A stretch of DNA of 64,000 bases from Siphonodentalium dalli. Its lineage: Eukaryota > Mollusca > Scaphopoda > Gadilida > Siphonodentaliidae. The notes beneath the pieces are model-generated. The model was given only the letters and a program-made list of their open reading frames with translations. It did not search any database and was not told where the DNA came from. Positions 47,135 to 57,288 of this stretch are shown here, piece by piece. The DNA is taken from NCBI GenBank assembly GCA_032622095.1, contig CP136061.1, positions 263,654,077 through 263,718,076 on the forward strand, in the 5' to 3' direction. A program made the translations under genes and the position numbers. Within the stretch, counting starts at the first letter, position 1. Every line of letters begins with the position of its first letter.

Positions 47135-47446
47135 ATGGCATCAACTTCGAAATCCAAAACAGCTCCCAGACGTAAAATTAATGTGTGGGACTATTACGTA
47201 GCAGACATTAATGTCAAAACTAAGGCGAAATGTGTACAGTGTAGTGCAATGATAATGAGGTCCAGCCGGAGTACATCGGGTATGGAAAAACATTTGGCGA
47301 CTAAACACCAGATAAAATTGGATGAAAAGGAACATGATGAAGGAAATAGAGGTTCAGCTCAAGGAACAGAGAAGAAGAAGAAACTAGATGATAGTCTAGA
47401 TCAGAGTTCGATTTTATCTTTCCGATGTATGTATTTGAGTGCCTGA
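47135..47446 (+). CDS. BED-type zinc-finger exon (hAT/ZBED-like), 103 residues
   Basis: The BED finger is the N-terminal DNA-binding domain of hAT transposases and of ZBED genes derived from them. Residues 15-58 show the signature: VWDYY (the conserved aromatic start), Cys33-x2-Cys36, and His53-x4-His58 in GMEKHLATKH. A Lys/Glu-rich linker follows (KKKKLDDSLDQSSILSF), after which RCMYLSA and a stop replace the expected continuation. The start is chosen as the ATG of MASTSKSKTAPRRK; an in-frame ATG 54 bp upstream exists but is less likely. No DDE catalytic or dimerisation domain is found downstream, so this is a first exon or a truncated gene. Confidence 0.8.
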   Translation: MASTSKSKTAPRRKINVWDYYVADINVKTKAKCVQCSAMIMRSSRSTSGMEKHLATKHQIKLDEKEHDEGNRGSAQGTEKKKKLDDSLDQSSILSFRCMYLSA

Positions 47447-47504
47447 AGCCCTAAACATAAAAGTTCTATCACCTATCAGGATGCCTAAATTATGGCACAT
47501 TTTA

Positions 47505-48320
47505 GGTGATTGTTGTGGGTGATAAATCCAACTAGTTCAGACTATACTAATGCATGTATGTCACTCATTTATGTGTGGCTGCTGTGGCATACGTGCATTA
47601 GGATAGTCTGACATGGTTGTATTTGTCATCCACAACAATTAGCAAGTGGGATACATTCTGAAGACAAATCCATGTCACCATTTCACCAATAGTTACAGGC
47701 ATCTGGTTTAGTGAGACCATGTCTTCTAGGTCCACAACAGCTTGGGATCATGGTTGGGATGATGCTGTTTTTGGACCAAGTCCTGCACCATTGCTCTGCT
47801 AAACGGACATTATGCCCAGAATCTTGAGCAGGAGTTTTATTGCTTGTATGTCTTCAAATTAGATCAAATGGAAGATTTGCGTATATGGATTTAGAGGGCA
47901 GCCTTTCCCAAGCATTATGATATCAAACATGCATATAAAACTGTAACAGAGGTCCGTTAAATGTCAAAGCAATGAGATATATAAGTAAACAAAGCCTAGT
48001 TTTCCAGAGAATTTTGAATTGTCGTGCTATCAGAAAATGCATGTAAACAATAAATTAAACGATCGTATCATCACTATACCTTTTTCTGAAATAAGATTAA
48101 TCACGGACATGTCAAGTGATCAATGACATTCAGGGGTTTACATGAATGCCTGGTATCCACGTTTACAAGTGGTGCATCTTTTGAAAGAACGTTCATTATA
48201 GAAGAGCAACGGGGCAGGACACGGGTCTAAAAACAGCATCATCCCAACGGATATCCAAAGCTATTGTGAACCGAGAAGACTTGGTCTAGTTTAGTGGGAC
48301 ACAATCCAAAGACAAATCCA
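47505..48320. mobile_element. Nested inverted repeats (foldback cluster)
   Basis: Foldback 1 is 47505-47645 (ttgttgtgggtgataaat ... inverse ... atccacaacaatt), arms about 50 bp. Foldback 2 pairs about 47683-47795 with 48212-48300 inverse (ttgggatgatgctgttttt, accatgtcttctagg / agaagacttggtct). In addition agacaaatccatgtcaccat occurs directly repeated at 47661 and 48311. A diverged AATAAA on the minus strand (47836-47841) could serve the UPF0488 gene. Confidence 0.6.
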
Positions 48321-48387
48321 TGTCACCATCTTAGTGATAACAATAGGCGTCTCGTTTAGGAAAGCACAATTCCCCCAATCACTATCA

Positions 48388-48770
48388 TCACGTATTGTTA
48401 CCAGAGAAATTAAATTGGAACGTATTTTCATTTTTCTCCATAACATAATATCCAGGCATTTTAATTGCCTCCATGGAATCAAACTCAGATCTTTTGAGAT
48501 CTGTGGAACAGAGTCCATTAACTTCATCCTCGTGAGTTTCTGCTGCATTGCTGAAATCAAATTTGAAGTCACTTTTCGTTTCTGCATCACCACAATCATC
48601 ATTCTGATTTCCTCCAAGGTTGATTTTACCGATATCAGGTATCAATACTCCTTTATTGTCTGGTGTCCTATCACTATTATTTTCCAGAGTGGAATGTGTC
48701 CTGCTTGATTTGAAGAATACTGATTTTTCACCCGTCTTGTTCATGGAATGGAAGCTGGACTTTTTCAATG
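48388..48770 (-). CDS. C8orf33: C8orf33/UPF0488 homologue, exon 4 (C-terminus)
   Basis: Last coding exon. The acceptor (minus strand) reads atgcatttctttttttcag and the exon starts with CA completing a split codon (phase 1), encoding 126 further residues to TGA. It begins LKKSSFHSMNKTGEKSVFFK and continues through a hydrophilic, acidic stretch (GNQNDDCGDAETKSDFKFDF, SNAAETHEDE). It ends YYVMEKNENTFQFNFSGNNT. The terminal F-FNF motif matches the EEFRFNFF end of the human protein. The middle is longer than in human and not otherwise recognisable. Function of the family is not established. A piggyBac-type MITE ends about 22 bp upstream of this exon. Confidence 0.85.
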
Positions 48771-48791
48771 CTGAAAAAAAGAAATGCATTT

Positions 48792-48948
48792 TTAACACTT
48801 TCATGACAGAAGAGACGCTGGTGCAGCAATAAAGATCCTGTGCCAGTGCATTCTCCCATAGGGAGCCTCGCATATATAAGAGAATGCACTGGCTGTCAAG
48901 GTCAAGGTAAATATTGCTAAGCCAATGCAGCAGCCATGGAAGGGTTAA
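48792..48948. mobile_element. piggyBac-type MITE at a splice acceptor
   Basis: 157 bp between TTAA sites (48792-48795 and 48945-48948), reverse orientation relative to 45278-45583, internally shortened. It lies in intron 3 of the UPF0488 gene; its TTAA is 22-25 bases from the first base of exon 4. Confidence 0.8.
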
Positions 48949-49261
48949 AACATATTGTGATTTGACCTTACAAACAGTGTGCAATGCGTGCATCTGGTAC
49001 AGAATAAAAATGAACTCATGATTTGAGTAACACTGTTATAATGCTGTGTTAGATGCAGTGAATATTCTTGTTAGCTTGCATCCCCTAACACCTAAGGAGG
49101 CTGACAGAAATACTGGAAACGGAACAATCCTGTCTTAGACATGTGCAACGCCAAGCATGGCATGTATCCCGATGTATCCTATTTTTGTAAGGAGGAATTC
49201 CTATTTTTGTAATTTTCCCTTTCTATCGCCGGGTCAAGAAAATCATAATGGCTTGCTTCTA

Positions 49262-50595
49262 CTAAACAAGACAGTCAAAGACTGTGGGGTCGCTCACCAG
49301 ACTGCAAAGACAGATGAGACTGGGACTCTGGAGACCACAATAGTCAGAACTTTTCATAATCACTTTGAAAGAAGTAGATCTAAACACGATATGTGGCTAG
49401 AGAGGCTTCAGTAGTGTACCGTGGGTAATTTCAAGGTGAATATCCACCTTGAAATTACCCACTGTACACTACTGATCACCCCCTCCTCCAGCTCAACAAG
49501 TCCCCTCCCGACCGGGCTCCAGACTCCCAAGTCTTGGGTTGGAATTTCACAACCGACATCTCAAACTTTCTAAATTTTTGGAAATTTCCAATCTCACAAG
49601 CACCTTTTTATAAAACCATTTAGACATGTTTGAAGCCCATTTATCCATGGACCCAAAACACCATACATGTATGTCAGATTAATCAGTTAGGTAGTTCCAA
49701 GGAAGATGTTTTAATGAATTTTGTATTTCAATGATTTTTTAAACACAAAAGTGTTAACTTCCCATAGCCCCGACATTTCTTAACAGGTTGACCTGATGTT
49801 AACAAATCTGAATATCAGTCACTAAAGGATCCTCCATACTATATGTAAGCTAAATAGTCCAACCTCTCTTGAGAAGACAATTTAAGAATGACTATAGAGA
49901 CTTACAGTTATGTCCCTGGTCCCACCCTATTTAACCTGGTGACCACATCTGAATAAATTTGAATACCAGACACCAAAGAACCCTTCATACTAAATATCAT
50001 TAAAATAGACCTGATGGTCCTTGTGGTGGAAGCATGTTAAAATTTGTGGCTATTTCGGTCGAACAGTTTAACCCGAAGTAGGAAAATATGGACTGTTACT
50101 GGTTGAAAAATCAAATCTACAGCCTCATTGCCCCCACCCAGGCAGCTTAGAAATCAATAGGAATCTATATTATTATACCAGTATCAAACAGCATACATAC
50201 AGGTAGGGTGGGTGGTTGAGAGTTAAATCTCTTATCTCTGCCCTTATTTGAACAAATGTGAATCCCCATCTATGAGATCCATTCATCTAGAAATTTCAAA
50301 CGGTAGATTTTAAGAGTTGAAGAAAACTGATTTTCCTCAAAAGTTTCCTAAAAATGACCTCAAGTGTACAAATCTGAACCCCACTCACCAAAGGACCCTC
50401 CATACCAAAAGCTAAATAGGCCTGATGGTTTTTGAAGAATTACTATGGAGCTTATGGCCCTGGCTTCTCACCTATATGACCTGATGAACTCATTTGAACA
50501 AATCTGAATGTGAGTCAAAATATATAAATCCATTCGGTCTTTAATATGTATGTGGAGAAGAACAAAATTGATGGACGGATGGAGACATCCCAACA
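49262..50595 (+). mobile_element. Ladder element family 4, second full-length-like copy
   Basis: The head acagtcaaagactgt + ggggtcgctcaccagact to cccaagtcttgggttgga matches 36748-36955 closely. It has an extra palindrome at about 49408-49470 (gtgggtaatttcaaggtg and inverse). Rungs with aacaaatctgaa and ctcacc.aaggaccctccata follow, ending in a ggacggatgg block near 50575. Boundaries at the right are approximate. Confidence 0.6.
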
Positions 50596-50719
50596 GAGGG
50601 ATGGATGGGAGGACATACTGACAGACAAATTCAATCCAATATACCCCCCACCAAGTTTTCTTTGCAAATCAGGGTATAATGAGTACAACTGGATAGATGG
50701 TGGTTGAGAATATAATAGT

Positions 50720-51165
50720 GGAACAGCCAAGCCTGAATATAGTGTCTGACTTTTGCAGAATGAGGTCACTAAAGGGTGAATTGAGTGCTGCAATCCTGCA
50801 AGGTGGGCTAGCATCACCATATTCACCCTCTGGGGACCTCATTATGCTTAGGTCTCAACTGCTATGGGAGACATAGGAACAGATTGAAGTTGTCCAGTTA
50901 ATTGGTGATGTGCACCCATTGGGCACTTCAATTATCAATTTTATCTTCAGCAAATTAGGGGATATAGAAACTGAACAGAAGGGAAAAAGTAAGGAGAAAT
51001 GTCAATTTAAGACCCTGTATACTTCCCTGAAGATGAGGCCTAAGCAGAATGAGGTCCCTGGAGAGTGTATTTGGTGATGCTAGCCTACTGTGCAGAGTAG
51101 CATCACTAAATTCACCCTCTGGGGACCTCATTCTGCAAATGTCAGACATACAGCATTTTGTTTTG
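50720..51165. mobile_element. Composite foldback element, inverted second copy
   Basis: End palindromes at 50757-50848 and 51047-51139; the interior contains gcacccattgggcacttcaa, the inverse of the interior of 16100-16545. Outer arms gtctgac.tttgcagaatga / tcattctgcaaatgtcagac. Confidence 0.8.
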
Positions 51166-51349
51166 ATATGATGTTAATGATACACACAGAGCATGAATGT
51201 TTACACCTACCTGTCAGCCAGCTAGATAACATCTGAATTGATGACTGTGTTATTAACTCTTTCTGTCTGGGGCTAATACCATACTCTATGGATGTTACAA
51301 TGGTGTCAGTTTTTCTAATTAATTATTTCTTGACTGCAATGGGTGCAGG

Positions 51350-51817
51350 GGCGGCGCAGATTGGGGGGGGGTGGTAGTGAGGACAGGGGTGTGGAGGGGT
51401 GAGGAGGGGAAGGGGTGGAATGGGTTTTTTTTGAATATTTTTTTTTAAGTTATGTTCCCGACACGGCCCCTATTTGACACACTGACCCCATTTGAACAAA
51501 TCTGAACCCCAGTCACACAAGGACCCACCATACAAAATATTAGCTAACTCGGCCTAATGATTCTGGAGAAGAAGTCGTTCTAATAATTACTATGGTGGGA
51601 AAGAGTTATGGCCCTAGCTTCGCAACTATTTGACTCGGTGACCTAATTTTAACAAATCTGAGTCTGAGTCAACCAGGGAACATCCACACCAAATATGAAC
51701 CCATTTGGCCTTAGGATACTGGAGAAGACGATGATTCTTGACGGACGGACAGACGGACGACGGACGAGGAGTGATGACTATAGCTCCACCGGAGACTTCG
51801 TCTCAGGTGAGCTAAAA
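51350..51817 (+). mobile_element. Ladder element family 4, 5'-truncated copy
   Basis: Two to three rungs (agttatg.ccct, catttgaacaaatctgaacc, accaaatatgaacccattt), then gacggacggacagacggacg and the tail agctccaccggagacttcgt, ctcaggtgagctaaaaag, almost identical to that at 39790-39838. Confidence 0.75.
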
Positions 51818-52036
51818 AGTATACAAGATCTACATTTGCCCCCACACTATTATTTTCTCTTTGTAAAACCAATGTCAAACCCTTTACATCCAAAAAACGA
51901 AATTTCACCAACAAAAAACAAATTTCGAAAATTCCTATTTTTTTACAATATTTCTTGGCATATTATTTACTCGCAATTGCTTCGCTTCGCAATTGCTTCG
52001 CTTTTTTACAGTCAATTTAGAGAGTGGGTAATAAAG

Positions 52037-53215
52037 TAGGGTCCTGCGAATTGGAGATTTTGTTCGAATCGAATATCGAATCGAGTCTACGTAATCGAAT
52101 CGAATATCGAATCGAATCATACCTGTGTGTTGCATTCTCAATTAGGCATTTAATGTCAATGATTAGACGATTTGAGAAACGTTCTATGAACTTCCATGAA
52201 ATTCCATCATAGCTTGTGTGGCGATCAACCATCATTCCCGATACTATTAACTTCAATTGAGAATTGTTGAGAGAGGAAAAAAACAGATTAAAACGTCCAT
52301 GCGGTCGTAACGACGATTAGATATATAACCACTAAACGTATTATCGGAATTAAAATCACGCGCAATTTGTAGAGTTTGCATGTACATGCACAATTGCAAA
52401 TCGGCACTCGGAAACACCCGTTTTTATAAACTTGAAGATGCAACAACAGTCGCAGGATAGCCTGTTTATGTATATAGTACTGGATGCTTAGATGTCTTCT
52501 TGTCCCAGACTCGGAGGATGGGAAAGTTACATTTATTTTATTGTTAAATACACTTATTAAGTAACTTCATTTGGTCGTAACATATATCAATATACCATGC
52601 ATAAAATCATCTGGCCAATATCCATTTGCATTCATACTTCGTTCGAACGACGAAACACTATAGAAAAGGGGTTAGCGGTGTACTCCATTGGTACCTCGTG
52701 TGCGCGGTTTTAAACAAAAAGGGAAAAGTCACGTGCGGGAAACTGATGTTTTTGTTGTACAATTTGAAAAAGTAGAATTACACCACAAAAATGGATCGAG
52801 ATATCCATGGTAACTCGAGTAATGACCAATCTAGACAATGCTTTTAACCATCTCATCGCTATTATAATTTACACGTGTCGTCGGTGCATCGGCGATCTCT
52901 GAGCTTTTGGCTACCATGTTCAAAGCTAGAATTCAGATCTATATTTAGTCGTCCTATAGTGGCTAATTACTGGCTATACTTATATTTAATAGCATGCGAA
53001 CATTCGCGATGTACAATAAGAATTATAAGGTGCATATATTCATAATTTTCGGGAATAATATGGCACAGAAGCAGCGAAGATCGACGTGTGCACTTGACCG
53101 TAAACAGCTTACTTTTTTGTCAGTGTATATTCGAAATTTCGAGTTGGAAATTTCGAATCGAATTTGACTTTCGAATCGAATCTCGAATTGAATATCGAAT
53201 ATTCGCAGGACCCTA
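52037..53215. mobile_element. Non-autonomous hAT element, 1,179 bp, complete
   Basis: The ends tagggtcctgcgaat and inverse attcgcaggaccct are flanked by a perfect 8-bp target duplication taataaag (52029-52036 and 53216-53223), the hallmark of hAT elements. Subterminal regions at both ends are packed with tcgaatcgaatatcgaat words. The interior (about 52200-53100) is AT-rich with scattered GC-rich motifs such as gtcacgtgcggg and has no transposase. It lies in intron 3 of the UPF0488 gene. Confidence 0.93.
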
Positions 53216-53223
53216 TAATAAAG

Positions 53224-53664
53224 ATAATCAAATCAAACTGTTGATACTGGGATAACAATGCTAAATGTGTAGGAAATAGCTTCTCTTTCCAAGTCCATCA
53301 AGGCAAATAACTCTGACAAATATATATGGACAAAATAAGTGGTATGTGGGTATCCCTTCCCCCAAGCTGGACTATCACTGCACAAAAGGACAACCAAATC
53401 CAATAATTAACACCCGAGTTACAAGGAGATGTGTTCATACTGATGGACAGATGATAGACAGATTCAAATATATGCCCTAATCATTCAGCAGTGAAGAAGT
53501 TGATGTGAAATTATAATCTATATTATACTCAACAGTTGATCACTATATATATGTGCAGGAATTTATTTTAGTGATTGTATGTGCATCGCAGCAATATTTC
53601 TTTAACACATATAATAGGTGTGGCTATTTTGATTGGTTTAAACGTAGCTCAAGGCAACATCATT
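53224..53664. other. Intron spacer
   Basis: Nothing recognised. Confidence 0.5.
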
Positions 53665-55600
53665 ATGAAAGTGTCAATGACACTGTAGGGGATGTCATAC
53701 ATTACAGTCAATGGAGTGATATGGAATGCGGGGATTTTAAATCTTTAAGTAATACAAAAGAACCATATGAAGTTTGGGATCAATTGGATGAAAAAAATTA
53801 GCTGTCAGGCATGACGAATTACATGTATTTAGTGATGCAAAGAGTAAAATCCAAGATGGCTGCCAGCACCCATGTTTTTGATTGAATATCGTTCAAATTT
53901 GATAGCTCCCATCTGGAAGTATTTCTGAACTGCATATAATTTTTAAAATCATTTCTCCAATAATTGTCGGCTGCTGGGTGTGAGAATGTAAAATCCGTGA
54001 TGGCCACTGTCCATCTTTTTGAACTAAAGTCAGAACAAATTTATGGCTCCCATCTAGTGGTCACCCAGAAGATCCATATGGTGACATTTGGATAAGGGAT
54101 ATTTGGTTTGTAGGGTGTTCCGAAAGATTTGTTTACGCAAAGAGTAAAATCCAAGGTGGCTGCCACTGCCAATGTTTTTCATCATCTAAGATGCTATGTC
54201 GAGTTTATTGGCAGTCGAAAAAAACTTCTGCCAATAACTTGGCAATAAGGCCTACACAAGGCCCAAAAAGTCGGACAAACCTGGTTTTCGAACTCGTCCG
54301 AGATATTGTTGCAACAGACTGATATACCAAATATGGTTTGAATCAGTTAATATTTAATTGAGTTATCGCGCTAGCGGTGAAAAACATGCTAAAAATAGAC
54401 AAACTAAGGCCCATAACTCCGGGGAAAAAATTCGGACAAACCTGGTTTTCGAACTCGTCCGAGATATTGTTGCAAGAGACTGATATATCAAATATGGTTT
54501 GAATCAGTTAAAATTTGATTGAGTTATCGCGCTAACAGGTGATAAATTTGGAAAAAAAGTCATCAAAGATGGATAACTCTTGTCAAAAAGTTAGGACGTG
54601 ACCCATTTTTTACAGGCAGTAAATAGTCATTGGGAGCAACTCACATACCAATTTTTTTTTGAATCCGTTCACAAATGTCAAAGTTATAAGGCATTCTTTA
54701 TGTCCGCCCGCCGCCCGCCCGCCAACCGTCACTCGTCAAACCATAAGTTGAGTTTTTGAAAAACTCGAGTTTAAAAATCATTCAAATTTGATAGCTCCCA
54801 TCTAGGTGATGGCACTGGCAGCAATGTTTTCTAACCCATTTGGAAAATATGGGAGGTTCCCATCTAGAGGTTACCCTTAAGATCCATACAAAGTTTGGTT
54901 ACGATCGGATAAGAGATGTGGCCTGTAGGGTTTGCTGAAGGATTTAGTCATGCAAAGAGTGAAATCCAAGATGGCCACTGGCAGCTATGTTTTTCAACAA
55001 AATTTGGCTCCAATCTAGTGGTCACCCCGAAGATCCGGATGAAATATGATGACAATCGGATCAGGAATGTGTTCTCTAGGGTGCACCGAAGGATTTAGTA
55101 ATGCAAAGACTAAAATCCATGATGGCTGACGTGGACATGTTTTTCATCGAAAATAGTTCAAATGCGATAGTTCCCATTCAGAGGTGATCCTTACCATGCC
55201 TGTAAATTTTAAAAACAATTCGGCAATAAATGCGGGCTGCAGGGTGAGCCTATCGATTCAACTTCGAAATCAAAGATGGCTGCTGGTGGCCATGTTTTTT
55301 AAACGAATTTCAGTAAAAATTTATAACTCCCATCAGGGTCACCATGAACATCAATATGAAGTTGGGGACAATCGGATGACAAATGTGACTTGTATGGTGT
55401 GCTAACGGAAATTGTTGAAGGCGGACGGAGGGACATCCCGACAGGGGGACACAGACAACTGGAGGTCAAACCAAGTGCCATATGAAGTTTGGTGATGCTC
55501 AGATGAGAGATGTGACCTGTAGGGTGTGCTAAAGGAAATTGTTAACAGATTGTGCATGGACACAAGGATGCCAACCTATAGCAATGTCAAGTTGAGCTAA
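53665..55600 (+). mobile_element. Ladder element family 3, copy interrupted by family 2
   Basis: The head atgaaagtgtcaatgacact is followed by rungs with atccaagatggctgcc, tagctcccatctag and gatccatat. It is interrupted at 54183-54772 by a family 2 element, then resumes with caaatttgatagctcccatc. It ends with gcaatgtcaagttgagctaa. Confidence 0.8.
54183..54772. mobile_element. Ladder element family 2, inverted nested copy
   Basis: Reverse orientation of 3396-4130: begins catctaagatgc and gtcgagtttattggcagtcg, and ends with a CCGCC-rich block, cgtcaaaccataagttgag and the hairpin tttttgaaaaactcgag. Two rungs remain. Confidence 0.8.
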
Positions 55601-55773
55601 ATATGTATTCTCCCAAATTGGTGCATTATGCTATTTTCCTATAACATCTGTGTGTCGTCTATTTTAATTACGATTAAAAGCAACATTGTATAAAATACTA
55701 GAACAATATAATTATATACACAGTAACTTCATACTAACCTAGAATTGTTGTAAACGACATAAATGTTGTTCTA

Positions 55774-55986
55774 CAGTAATGCCCTAAATAATTGACTCCT
55801 TAACCACAGCAGAATTGTGGGAAACTTTTCAGGATTTTATCCGAAATATGGCTTATTGCCATTCATCGGAAAGCTCTCACTGAGAGCTTTCCGATGAATG
55901 GCAACAAGCCATATTTCCGACTAAATCCTGAAAAGTTACCCATAATTCTGCTGTGGTTAAGGAGTCGATTATTTAGGGGATTACTG
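55774..55986. mobile_element. Mariner-type MITE in UPF0488 intron 3
   Basis: 213-bp foldback, cagtaatgccctaaataa to the inverse; TA at the left, CA at the right (mutated). It starts 66 bp from the splice donor of exon 3. Confidence 0.85.
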
Positions 55987-56052
55987 CACCTGCCAAAGAG
56001 TTAACCCAAGTTTAATGTAATAACATAAGTGTTAAATAAGGAGAATGTATAC

Positions 56053-56187
56053 CTTTTCTGCATTTTTCTTCCTGTGCTTTCATTTTCTTTCTGTAATCTC
56101 CAAATGTATTCCTCATTACCTGCCTTTTCTTCACATATGGAGCCTTGGAACTTCTAAGTGTGCTCAAAACTTTACAAGCTTCTTTAG
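56053..56187 (-). CDS. C8orf33: C8orf33/UPF0488 homologue, exon 3
   Basis: On the minus strand: acceptor catcattgcag, then 135 bases in phase 1-1, then donor gtatac. It encodes KEACKVLSTLRSSKAPYVKK then RQVMRNTFGDYRKKMKAQEE. This is the conserved core of the family: the human protein has TLRSKR ... KRQLMHSLFGDYRAQMEAE at the same place. The exon sits between exon 2 (59758-59848) and exon 4 (48388-48770) with matching phases. The downstream intron is 7.3 kb and full of transposons. Confidence 0.92.
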
Positions 56188-56620
56188 CTGCAATGATGCA
56201 ATTAACAAGAACTCTTTTATGATACATATACTTAGATTCAAGGCCACTATTTAATAACTAAATTATCCCTTATCCACAAGTTGTGTGCATAAAAAAAAAA
56301 ATTTAATTTCCAAATCAAAGAAGTGGGTATTTTTTCCCCTTAGACTGGGCTATCAATACACCAAAGCACAACCAAATCCAACAATCCATGCCAAGTTAGG
56401 CCATAATTAATAATATGTTTGTTTCCCCTCGCCCGACCGCCCCATTTTAAACCCGCCGACTGAGATTATTATTTGCGTCTCGTTTGTAAAAAATTATTTA
56501 TATTCATTTTGCGGAAATCAGCATTCCTCCGGTCCGTTTCCGGTGTTTTTTAATTCCGCGTTTTTGCTTTTCCGCTTTACCGATGTTAAACTTCCGGGTG
56601 ATGTTTGTTGACATTGCGCG

Positions 56621-56943
56621 ATGGATTTGTCTGCTAAAAAGCAGAAAATATCTGCAAGTCTCTGTGTTAACATCGTTTTGAAAAATGGCGACAAAAATAT
56701 GACATTAATTTAATTAAGAATAGGATCGGCGAATACGACACAGAACGCACGTGGTCCGATGTGTTGGGAAGTTTGCTAACCTGCAATGATGAGGTCACGG
56801 ATGTGAAGTTGAAAAACAGCGTGGTAGCTGTCAGCGTTTCGCAAACCGGAACGGACACTGTCAATGTATTTTCATACGATTCGGGTGAAGCTATTCGGGT
56901 GATAATGGACTTCGACCCAAAAGTGACTCAGCATTGCCATTGA
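56621..56943 (+). pseudogene. Broken reading frame of unknown family
   Basis: An ATG at 56621 opens a frame (MDLSAKKQKISASLCVNIVL, KNGDKN). After about 56695 the apparently coding reading continues in another frame (DINLIKNRIGEYDTERTWSD, VLGSLLTCNDEVTDVKLKNS, then VVAVSVSQTGTDTVNVFSYD) to a stop at 56941-56943. The composition is protein-like and a CpG-rich leader precedes it, which suggests a real N-terminal exon that has shifted frame. I do not recognise the family. Confidence 0.45.
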
Positions 56944-56971
56944 CAACAAATCGAGTTGAACTTGATGCCTT

Positions 56972-57288
56972 CAACAGGTCAGGGAGAACCCAAAATTGAT
57001 GTACTAAACCTCGATTTGTGTAAAAAAAACCTCGATCGAGGTTCTTCGAGATCATGTGACCACTGCCAGGCACTGGTCAAAATACTCACCCATGATATAA
57101 GGGGAAACACTCTAAACCAAATATGATACTAATGGAAGTAATATAGTGTGGAGTATTTCATCTTACACTATGGTAATGAGTCCATGTAACTGATCACATG
57201 ATCTCAAAGAACGTCGATCGAGTTTTTTTTACACAAATTGAGGTTTAGTACATCGATTTTGGGTTCTCTCTGACCTGTTCAAAATACT
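56972..57288. mobile_element. Foldback with 85-bp arms
   Basis: Arms aacaggtcagggagaaccca ... and inverse, each containing the self-complementary core tcgatcga. Spacer about 130 bp. It lies inside 56419-57483. Confidence 0.8.

Larger units (their letters stand above)
46635..47460 (+). mobile_element. Putative hAT-type element fragment
   Basis: Begins with a region dense in ggtacc / accggta words (46643-46735), as hAT subterminal regions often are. An inverted repeat with arms of about 75 bp follows (46870-47020), then a BED-finger exon (47135-47446). No right terminus or DDE domain was found, so the boundaries and class are inference. Confidence 0.5.

Noticed and set aside
48388-48993. Taking the whole 201-residue minus frame as one protein
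   Set aside because: The part upstream of 48770 translates a MITE and intron; a good splice acceptor lies at 48771-48773 and the conserved protein starts after it.
36731-49414. Shared peptide (DCGVAHQTAKTD-GTLETT) at 36759 and 49270 as a coding family
   Set aside because: Both lie in the head of family 4 ladder elements with frame breaks soon after; identity is explained by the repeat DNA.
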